Part shown: positions 24,112-32,761 of the stretch, piece after piece
Layout: each line of letters opens with the position of its first letter
How positions within the stretch are numbered: the stretch's first letter is position 1
NCBI GenBank assembly: GCA_900313015.1
Contig: OMPR01000009.1
Coordinates: 1-64,000 of the forward strand
DNA length: 64,000 bases
From: Rhodobacteraceae bacterium EL53
Lineage (GTDB): Bacteria; Pseudomonadota; Alphaproteobacteria; Rhodobacterales; Rhodobacteraceae
Direction of reading: 5' to 3'
Made by a program: the position numbers and the translations under genes
Notes under the pieces: generated by a model
Databases searched by the model: none
What the model was told of the DNA's origin: nothing
What the model saw: the letters and a program-made list of their open reading frames with translations, nothing else

Positions 24112-25995
24112 TTAGTACATGTCGTCGATCAGATGAGCGTGCGCCTTTTCGACATAGCTACGCTTCAACTTCATGGTTGCCGTAAGCTCCTCATCTTCGG
24201 CAGTCAGAAGCACGTCGATCAGGCGAAAATCCTTGATCTGTTCGACACGGGCGAATTCCTTGTTCACCGCGTTCACTTCTTTGGCGATAAGATCCTTGAC
24301 CTCTTGCGCCGCGCAGAGCGACGCAAAGTTGGAAAACGGAATCTTATTGTCCTGAGCGTATTTCTCAACGTTCTCCTGATCAATCATTATCAGTGCGGTC
24401 AGATACTTGCGCCGGTCACCGATGATCACCGCGTCAGAAATGAAATGGCTGAATTTGAGTCGGCTTTCAATTTCGGCCGGGGTGATGTTCTTGCCACCCG
24501 CCGTAATGATGATGTCCTTGAGACGCCCGGTGATGGTTAGGAACCCTTCGTCATCCATGCGCCCAACATCGCCGGTGCGCAGCCAGCCATCGGCGGTAAA
24601 GGTCTCAGCGGTTTTTTCATTGTTGCGCCAATAGCCTTGAAAATTGTTCAACCCCTTGGTCTGGATTTCGCCATCATCGGCAATACGGATGTCATAACCG
24701 GGCACTGCTTTGCCAATTGTGCCGACCTTGTTTTCCTCCATCGTGTTGATGGACCCAAGGCCAGCGGTTTCAGTCATGCCCCAACCTTCAAGCAAAGGCA
24801 CACCAATGGACCAGTACCATTTCAACAATTCGGGTGAGATTGGCGCCGCGCCAGAGCCGCCACGCCGCATTTTGTCCATGCCCAGCATCCGTCTCAGATT
24901 ACGCAACACTAACTGGTCCCAGAACCAAAATTTGGCCGCTACACCTGCAGGCACTGGTTTGTTTGCTAACAGGTATTCGGCGCGCTCCATTCCAGCCTTT
25001 ATCGCAAGGCCGAAGGCAATGCGCCCGGTTGGTGTGGCCTCTTGTGTCAGTATCAGAACTTGTGAATAAATCTTCTCCCAAACACGCGGCACCGCCACAA
25101 AGGTTGCAGGCGATACCTCTTGCAGGTTGGCAAATACGGTTTCCGGACTTTCGGCAAAGTTCACCGTCGATTTGGCCGCAAGCGGAAAATAGATCGATAC
25201 GTTACGTTCTAAGATATGGCACAGCGGCAAGAAACACAGCTGTTCGTCGGTGTCATAGGTGGGCAGGCGGTGCGCGCCGGCCTCAATCCCGGACATGACG
25301 TTCTCATGGCACAGCATCCCGCCCTTGGGTTTGCCCGTGGTGCCCGAGGTATAGATCAGCAACGCGGTATCTTCGGGGCGAGCCAACTCGATTTCTGTTT
25401 CAAAAACACCGGGCTCATCCTGTTCGGCTTGACGACCAATCTCGTACAGGTCGTCGATCATGATGCAACGGTGATGCTCTAGATCGTGCAAGCCTTCGTC
25501 CTCAAGGATGATGACATTCAGCAGGCCGGGAACTTCTGCCTCGATTTGTAGGAATTTATCTAGCTGTTCTTCGTTTTCAAGGATCAGAAACCGACTGTCG
25601 CTGTCGTTGATCAGATAGGCCAACTGACTGGCGGAATCGGTTGTATACACTCCCGAAGCAATGCCTCCGACGCATTGAATACCCAGATCAGAATAGGCCC
25701 ACTCCTTGCGATCTTCGGACAAGATCGACACGACTTCACCCCTTTGCAGGCCCAGCTTGCGCAGGCCCATGCCGATCCATTTGGCGTGCTGCCAATAATC
25801 AGCCCAGGAATAGGTTTTCCAGATGCCGAAATCTTTTTCACGATGTGCGGTGCGCCTGCCCAGATCAGCGCAGCGTTTTTGGAACAGGCTGACAATGGTG
25901 TCGGAACCGTCGACAAAAACGGGGCGTTGTCCGGGATTTGCATTGAATGAAACCCCGTTGATCTCGGTCTGGGCGGGCAGGGTGGGTGCAACCAT
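24112..25995 (-). CDS. AMP-dependent acyl-CoA ligase (long-chain acyl-CoA synthetase type)
   Basis: This 627-residue protein has the adenylate-forming motifs IYTSGTTGKPKGG (about 200), EGWGMTETAGLG (about 385) and DGWLRTGDVGRMDDEG (about 460), and a C-terminal catalytic Lys region. It activates a carboxylic acid with ATP to its CoA thioester. The ATG at 25995 has a perfect GGAGGTG, which itself lies in the end of livF; the upstream ATG at 26010 lies over that site. FAA1-like ligases inside Liv-type ABC operons are common in proteobacteria. It probably traps imported acids as CoA esters. Chain length and nature of the acid are unknown. Confidence 0.9.
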   Translation of the reverse strand: MVAPTLPAQTEINGVSFNANPGQRPVFVDGSDTIVSLFQKRCADLGRRTAHREKDFGIWKTYSWADYWQHAKWIGMGLRKLGLQRGEVVSILSEDRKEWAYSDLGIQCVGGIASGVYTTDSASQLAYLINDSDSRFLILENEEQLDKFLQIEAEVPGLLNVIILEDEGLHDLEHHRCIMIDDLYEIGRQAEQDEPGVFETEIELARPEDTALLIYTSGTTGKPKGGMLCHENVMSGIEAGAHRLPTYDTDEQLCFLPLCHILERNVSIYFPLAAKSTVNFAESPETVFANLQEVSPATFVAVPRVWEKIYSQVLILTQEATPTGRIAFGLAIKAGMERAEYLLANKPVPAGVAAKFWFWDQLVLRNLRRMLGMDKMRRGGSGAAPISPELLKWYWSIGVPLLEGWGMTETAGLGSINTMEENKVGTIGKAVPGYDIRIADDGEIQTKGLNNFQGYWRNNEKTAETFTADGWLRTGDVGRMDDEGFLTITGRLKDIIITAGGKNITPAEIESRLKFSHFISDAVIIGDRRKYLTALIMIDQENVEKYAQDNKIPFSNFASLCAAQEVKDLIAKEVNAVNKEFARVEQIKDFRLIDVLLTAEDEELTATMKLKRSYVEKAHAHLIDDMY

Positions 25996-26000
25996 ATCGC

Positions 26001-26774
26001 TCACCTCCATGTTTTCTTGCGTTTCCAGCGGCGGGTTTCCCGTGCGCCTTCCTCCTGCACACCCAGATAGAAATTCTGGATGTCCTCAGAGGCCATCAGG
26101 GCCGCAGCTGTGCCGTCCATAACAATGCGCCCGACCTCCATGACATACCCGTCATGGGCCAGATTGAGCGCCGCGCTGGCGTTCTGTTCAACCAGCATCA
26201 TTGTCATGTTCTGTTCTTCGTTGAGCCGTTTCAGGATCTCAAAGATTTCCTGCACCAACAATGGGGACAGACCCAACGAGGGTTCATCCAGCAGCATGAT
26301 TTTTGGGTTGGCCATCAATCCTCGCCCAATGGCGAGCATCTGTTGTTGCCCACCTGACAGCGTGCCGGATTCTTGATTGCGGCGTTCTTTCAGGATCGGG
26401 AAATAGTTGAATACCAGTTCACGGTCACGTTCGATCTGGGCTTTGTCATTGGACGTGTAGGCCCCAAGGCTCAGGTTTTCGTCAACGGTGAGCAATGGGA
26501 AAACTTCGCGGCCTTCAGGCACATGAACGATACCTTGTTGAACAACTTTGTGCGGCTCTGAGCCTTGGATCTGACGACCGTCAAACTCGATGGTTCCTTT
26601 TTCTGGATCCATCACGCCCGACACTGTCTTCATCAACGTCGTCTTGCCGGCACCATTGGCCCCAAGGATTGACACGATCCGACCGGGATGCACATCCAAA
26701 GACACACCGCGTATGGCCATGATTGGGCCATAAAAGCTTTCGATATTGCGGATTTTCAGAATGGGTTCGCTCAT
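26001..26774 (-). CDS. livF: ABC transporter ATPase, LivF type
   Basis: This 257-residue ATPase has Walker A GANGAGKTTLM (about 36-46), signature LSGGQQQMLAIGRGLM, Walker B IMLLDEPSLGLSP and the LivF-typical VEQNASAAL near the switch region. It pairs with LivG on the cytoplasmic face of LivHM. The start overlaps the livG stop by ATGA. The C-terminus carries a basic tail of Arg/Lys residues that doubles as the ribosome site of the next gene. Confidence 0.92.
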   Translation of the reverse strand: MSEPILKIRNIESFYGPIMAIRGVSLDVHPGRIVSILGANGAGKTTLMKTVSGVMDPEKGTIEFDGRQIQGSEPHKVVQQGIVHVPEGREVFPLLTVDENLSLGAYTSNDKAQIERDRELVFNYFPILKERRNQESGTLSGGQQQMLAIGRGLMANPKIMLLDEPSLGLSPLLVQEIFEILKRLNEEQNMTMMLVEQNASAALNLAHDGYVMEVGRIVMDGTAAALMASEDIQNFYLGVQEEGARETRRWKRKKTWR

Positions 26775-27535
26775 GATGCTTTCCCCAGATAGGCTTCGAT
26801 AACAGCGGGGTGGGCTTGCACTTCGGCAGGGGTGCCAAGCGCTAGTTTTGCGCCATCGGCCATAGCCAGAACGCGATCGGAAACACCCGACACCAACCCC
26901 ATGTCGTGTTCCACCATCAAGACAGTGATCCCCATTTGACGGCGAATGTCATCAATCCACCAACGCATGTCGGTGGTTTCCTCGACCGAAAGGCCTGAGG
27001 CGGGTTCGTCCAACAGCAGCAATTTGGGATCCGTGGCAAGGGCGCGGGCAACTTCGACAACTTTGCGCACACCGTAAGGCAAGCCTGCAATCATTTTGTC
27101 GCGATAGGCCTGCAGGTCAAGGAAATCGATGATCTCTTCAACCTTTTCCCGGTTCTCCATTTCCTGCCGTTTGGCCGACGGGGTAAAGAAAATCTCACTC
27201 AGCAGGTTTGTTTGGCGATGCCGGTGTCGACCAACCAACAGGTTTTGCAAAACCGTGGCATGTTCGAACAGTTCGATGTTCTGGAATGTGCGCGCCACCC
27301 CATAGGCGGCCACGCCAGATGGTTTCACCTTTAACAAGTCATGTCCATCAAATCGGATTTTTCCGGCATAGGGATCATAGAAACGAGAAATCAGGTTAAA
27401 GACGGTCGATTTACCAGCGCCGTTAGGGCCCACGATCGCAAACACTTCACCTTCTTCGACAGAGAATGACAGATCGTCAACTGCCGTCAGACCACCAAAT
27501 TTAAGAGTGACGTTTTCAAGCTCAAGCAGACTCAT
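26771..27535 (-). CDS. livG: ABC transporter ATPase, LivG type
   Basis: This 254-residue ATPase has Walker A GPNGAGKSTVFN and the LivG pattern PYGVRKVVEVARALATDP in place of the LSGGQ signature, Walker B LLLDEPASGLS and VEHDMGLV. The start at 27535 overlaps the livM stop by ATGA and opens with MSLLELENV, the usual beginning; a 32-codon longer frame would run inside livM. It works with LivF. Confidence 0.92.
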   Translation of the reverse strand: MSLLELENVTLKFGGLTAVDDLSFSVEEGEVFAIVGPNGAGKSTVFNLISRFYDPYAGKIRFDGHDLLKVKPSGVAAYGVARTFQNIELFEHATVLQNLLVGRHRHRQTNLLSEIFFTPSAKRQEMENREKVEEIIDFLDLQAYRDKMIAGLPYGVRKVVEVARALATDPKLLLLDEPASGLSVEETTDMRWWIDDIRRQMGITVLMVEHDMGLVSGVSDRVLAMADGAKLALGTPAEVQAHPAVIEAYLGKAS

Positions 27536-28629
27536 CTTAGGCGCTCCGTCTTGAGGTAGGATTTCTGCCGCTTGAACATGTCTTTGCGGTAGAAGGGGAA
27601 CAATTCGAACCATGTTCGGATTTTCAGCCAACGGCCGTAAATCCCCATCGGTTCAAACAGAATAAAGGCTATCAGGATCATACCAAAGATACCAAATTCT
27701 AGACCAGGAATAGCCACGGTCGATCCTCCAAACACAGCGCCGACATACTCCTTCGAGATGGATAGAAACTGAGGGAGGAAGCCGATAACGATCGCACCAA
27801 AGAAAGCACCATGGATTGAACCAAGCCCACCGATGACGATCATCATCAGCAATTGGATTGAAATCACGACGCTGAAGGTTTCGTTGTTGAACGCGGTCGC
27901 ATAAAGCCCCATCAGGGCCCCAGCCAAACCGGTCACGGCACACGACAGTCCAAATGAGATGGCTTTGGTGCGAGAGACATCGATGCCCATCGCTTGAGCA
28001 GATACTTCGCTATCACGAACCGCGATAAAGCTGCGTCCCAGGGGGGCCCGAAGCAGATTTATGTATCCAAGCGTTACGATGACGGTGACGGCCAATGTGA
28101 GCCAATAGAATTCTTTAGGAGTGCTCCAACGATCAATCATGATGCCAAAAACATTCACGGCTGGCGCGTATTTACCGCCAACACCGCCGGTCCAGGGTTC
28201 GGTCAGGACGATGATATCGTCGACAAGGATCGACATGGCAAGGGTCGCAATAGCCAGATAGACCCCATGCAACCTGAGAGCTGGGATGGCAACAATAACG
28301 CCGACTAACCCGGTGATCAGACCGGCGAGGGGAAAGGCCAGCATGAAAGGCACACCAGCTTCGATCAGAATGATATTTGCGTAGCAGCCAAAGGCCAGAA
28401 AGGCGGCATGTCCGAGGCTCGCTTGACCGGTATGACCTGTCAGAACCATAAGACCCAACCCAGCGATTGCCCATATCAAGACGTTGGTGAGTTCGCCAAG
28501 GTAAAAGTCGTCCAAGACCCATGGGGCAATGACTACAGCTACCAAGAGCAGCAAATAGAGGCTGAGCTGATATCCGTCTTTCCATGGGCGAATGTCTTGC
28601 ATGTAGTCGGTTTTGAAAACTATCCGCAT
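27532..28629 (-). CDS. livM: ABC transporter permease, LivM type
   Basis: This 365-residue permease has about nine or ten membrane segments and the LivM-type GLGLMVLTGHTGQASLGHAAF and GGLGSIHGAFFGA motifs; the latter is the ATPase-contact loop. It lies 4 bp after livH with a ribosome site AAGGTATAAG in the livH end. The C-terminus is longer and more basic than usual, which is common among family members from operons with acyl-CoA ligases. Confidence 0.92.
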   Translation of the reverse strand: MRIVFKTDYMQDIRPWKDGYQLSLYLLLLVAVVIAPWVLDDFYLGELTNVLIWAIAGLGLMVLTGHTGQASLGHAAFLAFGCYANIILIEAGVPFMLAFPLAGLITGLVGVIVAIPALRLHGVYLAIATLAMSILVDDIIVLTEPWTGGVGGKYAPAVNVFGIMIDRWSTPKEFYWLTLAVTVIVTLGYINLLRAPLGRSFIAVRDSEVSAQAMGIDVSRTKAISFGLSCAVTGLAGALMGLYATAFNNETFSVVISIQLLMMIVIGGLGSIHGAFFGAIVIGFLPQFLSISKEYVGAVFGGSTVAIPGLEFGIFGMILIAFILFEPMGIYGRWLKIRTWFELFPFYRKDMFKRQKSYLKTERLR

Positions 28630-28633
28630 AGGC

Positions 28634-29509
28634 TTATACCTTCTTGACGCGCACTTGGCTGAAAAGCCCGTGCGGACGGAAGATCAGCACGGCTAGCAGC
28701 AATGCGTATGGTGCAATCTGGCTGTAACCTGCAGCGATATAGCGGCTGGCAAATGGTTCGATTACGCCAACTATCAATCCACCTGCTAAGGCCCCTGGTA
28801 AACTGCCGAACCCGCCGATTACAGCGGCGGCAAAGGCTTTAATCCCCATCAATCCTGCGTTGGGATCAACTGATCCTTTTGCAGCGAATAGGATGCCAGC
28901 AACACAGGCCACCACACCGGCAAGGGCCCAGATAAGTCCTTGAACCCGCTTTACCGGAATTCCCATGTAATAGGCTGCCAACTGGTTTTGTGATGCACCC
29001 TGCATGGCAAGGCCCAGTTTGGTTTTGCTGAAGAAGACATATAAGCCCCACGTCAATAGCAGCGTAACGACGATAACCGCAACGTCTTCCATACCGAGTA
29101 CAAGACCGCCAAAAGCCAGCTCTTTTCCGGCCAATGGGTTTTGTAAGGTTTGCGGTTCATGTCCCCAGATCAGACCAGCAAAGAACCGGATGACGAACCC
29201 AAGCGCGATCGTCAGGATAACCACTGACGTTTGGCTTTCTCCAAACATGCGGCGGATGACAAAGCGATCAAGTAAATAGCCAAGTAGCGCCATCAGGCCC
29301 ATTGATAGTGGCAAAGCCATCCAAAATGGCAGGCCCATATATTCGGTGTTTGTAAGTCCGATGGTGACAAAGGCCCCCAGCATCATGAAATCGCCCTGCG
29401 CGAAATTCACGGCTTCGGTCGCCTTGTAGATCAACACAAAGCCAAGCGCGATAAGGCCATAAACACAGCCATTCGCCAGCCCGCTGATCAGCAGCTGCAA
29501 GTTATCCAA
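28634..29509 (-). CDS. livH: ABC transporter permease, LivH type
   Basis: This 291-residue permease has eight or so membrane segments, the N-terminal GLANGCVYGLIALGFVLIYK and NFAQGDFMMLGAF motifs, and the ATPase-contact loop GFGSLPGALAGG. It is the first transporter gene after the MDR gene, with an 81-bp gap that holds a small hairpin, and its own start has GGAGGAAAAT upstream. Confidence 0.92.
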   Translation of the reverse strand: MDNLQLLISGLANGCVYGLIALGFVLIYKATEAVNFAQGDFMMLGAFVTIGLTNTEYMGLPFWMALPLSMGLMALLGYLLDRFVIRRMFGESQTSVVILTIALGFVIRFFAGLIWGHEPQTLQNPLAGKELAFGGLVLGMEDVAVIVVTLLLTWGLYVFFSKTKLGLAMQGASQNQLAAYYMGIPVKRVQGLIWALAGVVACVAGILFAAKGSVDPNAGLMGIKAFAAAVIGGFGSLPGALAGGLIVGVIEPFASRYIAAGYSQIAPYALLLAVLIFRPHGLFSQVRVKKV

Positions 29510-29523
29510 AATTTTCCTCCCTG

Positions 29524-29539
29524 CACCGGTATCCCGGTG
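29524..29539. other. Small hairpin between MDR gene and livH
   Basis: CACCGG and CCGGTG form a 6-bp stem with a 4-nt loop. No T-run follows on either strand. It may weaken transcription into livH or be an operator; it cannot be told from sequence. Confidence 0.3.
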
Positions 29540-29590
29540 TCTGTTGATAAGCCCCTGACGCTCCTCACTTCATCGGGGGCCTGGTAACCA

Positions 29591-30619
29591 CTATGGCGTG
29601 ATCATCACCTTTCCGTCTGGCTTTTTCAGCGCATCGGCGAGATCTGACACAACGTCACGCAGTGGTACGTGGACTGAAACATCGGTTTTCCAGCGCCCAT
29701 CTGCAAACCGTGCCTGAACTTCGCCTGCGACACGAGCTTGATCAGCGGGTGGTGTATCCCGCATCCAAGCGGTCAACCAGAATCCTTCGATCCGTTTGCC
29801 CATTAGAATGAGTTGACCCATTTGCGTCAATTTCGGCACTTCGGCATCCAATTTGCCGTAGCTGATCCAGCGGGCTCTGTTTGGCATAGCAACAAAGATT
29901 TGTTCCGAGAGCTGATCAGACACCGCATCCAAGAATACACGTGGCTTCATTTGTGCACTAAGGGTGGAGAACTGCTTGAGGAATTCGGGATCAGTCGTCA
30001 CCAAAACCTCGGCAGCACCGTGGGCTTTGAGCGTTTCAACAGCCTCGGTACGGCGAACAAGAGCAATGGGTTTGAGACCCATGTCCCGCCCCAGGGCGCA
30101 CATCAATTTCCCCAATTGGCTTGAGGCCGCAGACACAACAAATGCGTCACCTTCGGATCGCGCAATATCTACCATGGCCATGGCAGTCATTGGATTCACG
30201 ATCTGTGCTGAACCGTCCTCGTCAGAGATGTCGGGACGCAAAGGGATGCACATCATGGCCTCGGTCATAGCATATTCAGCCCATGCACCTGATCCAGAGG
30301 CGACAAATGCCACCCGCTGCCCCATCAGAGCGTCGGCACCTTTGCCAGTGGCAACAACGTCGCCGCAACCTTCGAACCCAGCGGGGGCCCCTTTTACGCG
30401 CGGTTGTCCATATTCGCCTTTGATGAAATGCGTATCCGACGGATTCACTGACGCCATCCGCAGCCTGATCAGGACCTGACCGGGGCCAGGAGCGGGGACC
30501 GCAATGTCTGCGCCTTCTAACCAATCAGCCGCATCTGCAATGGCTGGGCCCGTTGCTTTGCCGGAATAACCGTCGTGACGTTGCAAAACAGCAAACATCG
30601 TTTCAGGGACAGAACTCAT
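29591..30619 (-). CDS. MDR-family oxidoreductase (quinone reductase-like)
   Basis: This 342-residue protein has the medium-chain dehydrogenase/reductase layout: an N-terminal GroES-like fold (with VLIRLRMASVNPSDTHF and GFEGCGDVVATG) and a nucleotide-binding fold from about 150 (VSAASSQLGKLMCALGRDMG, where the usual AxxGxxG glycine pattern is degenerate). The catalytic zinc ligands of alcohol dehydrogenases are missing, so a zinc-free quinone or enoyl reductase-like activity with NADPH is likely. It overlaps the TetR stop by ATGA and precedes the Liv genes, so it belongs to the same operon. Confidence 0.83.
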   Translation of the reverse strand: MSSVPETMFAVLQRHDGYSGKATGPAIADAADWLEGADIAVPAPGPGQVLIRLRMASVNPSDTHFIKGEYGQPRVKGAPAGFEGCGDVVATGKGADALMGQRVAFVASGSGAWAEYAMTEAMMCIPLRPDISDEDGSAQIVNPMTAMAMVDIARSEGDAFVVSAASSQLGKLMCALGRDMGLKPIALVRRTEAVETLKAHGAAEVLVTTDPEFLKQFSTLSAQMKPRVFLDAVSDQLSEQIFVAMPNRARWISYGKLDAEVPKLTQMGQLILMGKRIEGFWLTAWMRDTPPADQARVAGEVQARFADGRWKTDVSVHVPLRDVVSDLADALKKPDGKVMITP

Positions 30620-31293
30620 GAGGGAACCTCTTGTGTGGTGTAACTTTGTGTTTCAGTGGTGACGCCAAGCCCCAAGAGAGAATAGCGCAGAACATCTTCG
30701 GTGATGGCGTGCAGGCTTTCTGCTGTGTCGGTATCGCGGGGACGGAACCAGAAAACAGGCCCATTTAGGGCGCTAAAAAAGCTTTGGACCGTGATGGATT
30801 GCGACGGGCCGACATGGAGCTGCCCTTCGGCAGCGCCTTGGGCAATAACGTCCCGAAATTGGCTTTCGTACTCGTCCCGACGGGCCAGATGCCGATCCAT
30901 CTCTTCGCGCTGAAATTGTGTGGTGGTGGAGTACCGGTTCATCTGCAAACCGTCCATCAGCACCTGCATGTAGGGGTGTTGGTAAAGAATGGCCTGAACA
31001 TGACCCCGTGCCATGGCAATCAAACGATCAATCGTAGGCGCATCGGAATTAAACCCTGCGCGCGTGCCATCAAAAACGTGATCCATTGCGCGGTCACGAA
31101 CCGCGTTGAAGAGATCCATTTTGGACGGAAAATAGTGATAAACGCGCCCCTTGGTGGCCCCTAGGTGGCGCGCCACCGTGTCAATCGAAGTCGCAGCAAA
31201 TCCCCTGCTTTGAAAACACTGCGCGGCTGCGAACAGCAATTCTTCGTAACGTTCAGAGCGATCATTGCGTGGAGAAAGAGCAGTTTGGGGCAC
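30616..31293 (-). CDS. TetR-family transcriptional regulator
   Basis: This 225-residue protein has a TetR helix-turn-helix at about 30-55 (SIDTVARHLGATKGRVYHYFPSK) and a C-terminal ligand domain. The start is a GTG at 31293. It is the first gene of the operon, coupled to the MDR gene, and an 11-bp inverted repeat lies 49 bp upstream. The likely role is repression of this catabolic operon, relieved by an acyl-CoA or the free acid; this is inferred from the neighbours. Confidence 0.87.
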   Translation of the reverse strand: MPQTALSPRNDRSERYEELLFAAAQCFQSRGFAATSIDTVARHLGATKGRVYHYFPSKMDLFNAVRDRAMDHVFDGTRAGFNSDAPTIDRLIAMARGHVQAILYQHPYMQVLMDGLQMNRYSTTTQFQREEMDRHLARRDEYESQFRDVIAQGAAEGQLHVGPSQSITVQSFFSALNGPVFWFRPRDTDTAESLHAITEDVLRYSLLGLGVTTETQSYTTQEVPS

Positions 31294-31341
31294 GATATAG
31301 CTGCCTTGAAATTGACGATGCGATGGAGTTAGGCAAACATA

Positions 31342-31352
31342 CTACCCGGTAG
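31342..31352. promoter_or_regulatory. Candidate TetR operator
   Basis: CTACCCGGTAG is an inverted repeat of two 5-bp arms around one central base, 49 bp before the GTG of the tetR-type gene. ACTACCCGGTAGGT as a whole resembles the sites of TetR regulators of fatty-acid and acyl-CoA genes, which is a weak comparison. Confidence 0.45.
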
Positions 31353-31480
31353 GTCGTCAACGGAACGTGACATATGACGTTACGGGAAGGGGCATAGTGG
31401 GAAGCGGTTGTAGCGCGACAGGAGTTTTTGCAAACTATAACAAAGATATTTGCAGCAAACAGTTATTTGCAAGAAGCGGC

Positions 31481-32326
31481 TTAGGTGATCCTGTTGTGTT
31501 TTGGGCTAACGCTGAGCATCGGCTTCTCATCGTTCAATTCTTCAGCAGTTATGAAGCCACAGTACAAAGTCTTGCGTAGCCTTCCAAACACGTCGCGATA
31601 ACTAATGAGTGCTGCCACTGCAATTCCGTGTTCAAATACTGTCGTTGCCGAGGAATGAGGTTTGGCCATCCTTATGCTGTTAATAATAAGGGTTTCTTTA
31701 TGGCCGAGTGTGGTTCTGGTACCGACCGGCCCGAAGTTCAATTTGGGGGCAGTATCCACTGGGTGACTTGTCCATGTACTTGTGATGGAAAAAATAACAT
31801 CTTTGGCTGGCGTCATGCCACCGTTTGTAATTTTGAGTATTATCTTAACTTTACCATGATCCACTGAAACCTCTGTTTTGCTGAGGCTAAGATAGGCACG
31901 CAACTCTCTCTCATGAGACTGACGCATAAACTGAGTGTTCTCGAGCGCTGCTATAGTCGTTTTCCTAGTTTCCAGTAAGGTCCAGAGCAACAAGATTGCT
32001 CCAAGTGTTCCGAACAACGTTGAAATTGCCGTTAGAACAGCAATCGTATTCGTTGCTCGAGCCATGTTTTCTTGGGCTATTAGGTCTCTACCAGACAAAT
32101 AATCCTTATGTTCAGGATCTTCAAAAACCTCTGCTCCAAGAGCTGATCTCGGTCCTGAGTGAAAAGGAATCCATGAAAGAGGGTCTTTTTCGGACATGGT
32201 CGTTTGCTGGCAGGGCGGGTCCGGGCAGTAGTTCGGTTCGATAAGGAACATTAGAGCTAGCAGCGCTATTCCTGATCCAATCGATAGACCCAAAGCAAAT
32301 TGACCGTTTATGAACCGATTAAACAT
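31481..32326 (-). CDS. Membrane protein of unknown function
   Basis: This 281-residue protein has two membrane segments (about 12-30 and 94-117), the second followed by a coiled-coil-like helix (RKTTIAALENTQFMRQSHER) and a soluble C-terminal beta-rich domain (about 140-265, including LRAYLSLSKTEVSV and ITNGGMTPAKDV). The layout is common among accessory hypothetical proteins, but no function is known to me. It stands alone between the TetR promoter and the amtB terminator; codon use is less GC-rich than in the core genes. Confidence 0.65.
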   Translation of the reverse strand: MFNRFINGQFALGLSIGSGIALLALMFLIEPNYCPDPPCQQTTMSEKDPLSWIPFHSGPRSALGAEVFEDPEHKDYLSGRDLIAQENMARATNTIAVLTAISTLFGTLGAILLLWTLLETRKTTIAALENTQFMRQSHERELRAYLSLSKTEVSVDHGKVKIILKITNGGMTPAKDVIFSITSTWTSHPVDTAPKLNFGPVGTRTTLGHKETLIINSIRMAKPHSSATTVFEHGIAVAALISYRDVFGRLRKTLYCGFITAEELNDEKPMLSVSPKHNRIT

Positions 32327-32696
32327 TGAATCACCACCCGTTCTTCCTTCGAAACATAACGCTCAGATGGCAAACAATTTCAAGCTGTTACCTTTCCGAG
32401 ATTTCTTTGCTCAGTGATTGCCCTATCAAGTGTCCTACTTTGTCTCTTCAAAACGTTCACAACGGCCAAGTGGGGATTTTTCAAAGGGTCTTTGAAACCT
32501 CGTTCAAAAGCTCTGCAAACGCGCTTGTTGCTGCCATTGGGACCCATCCGTGAACGGCTGCTGCGGGTAGGTCCAACCCATCTTTGCTTCTTTAACACGA
32601 GATGGTCGTAAGTCTGATGCAAGGGAAAGTGTGCCTATGGCTGAGCCGCGCATCGGACCCGCACTCGAGGTCCGCAAACAGGGACTGATAAAAAGA
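32327..32696. other. Gene-free stretch
   Basis: No gene is supported in this 370-base gap. An 80-codon minus-strand frame (32380-32622) has basic composition and no ribosome site. Confidence 0.45.
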
Positions 32697-32725
32697 AAAG
32701 CGGGCCCGTTAATGTGGCCCGCTTT
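32697..32725 (-). terminator. Terminator of amtB
   Basis: A 10-bp perfect stem (AAAGCGGGCC with GGCCCGCTTT, 9-nt loop) is followed on the minus strand by TCTTTTTATC-type sequence. It lies 36 bases past the amtB stop. Confidence 0.85.
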
Positions 32726-32761
32726 CCAACCCCCGTAAGGGCAGAACATGCTGAGGTGGGC

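Noticed and set aside
31367-31579. 70-codon open frame beside the TetR operator
   Set aside because: It overlaps the 3' end of the gene at 31481 in the opposite direction and has no ribosome site.
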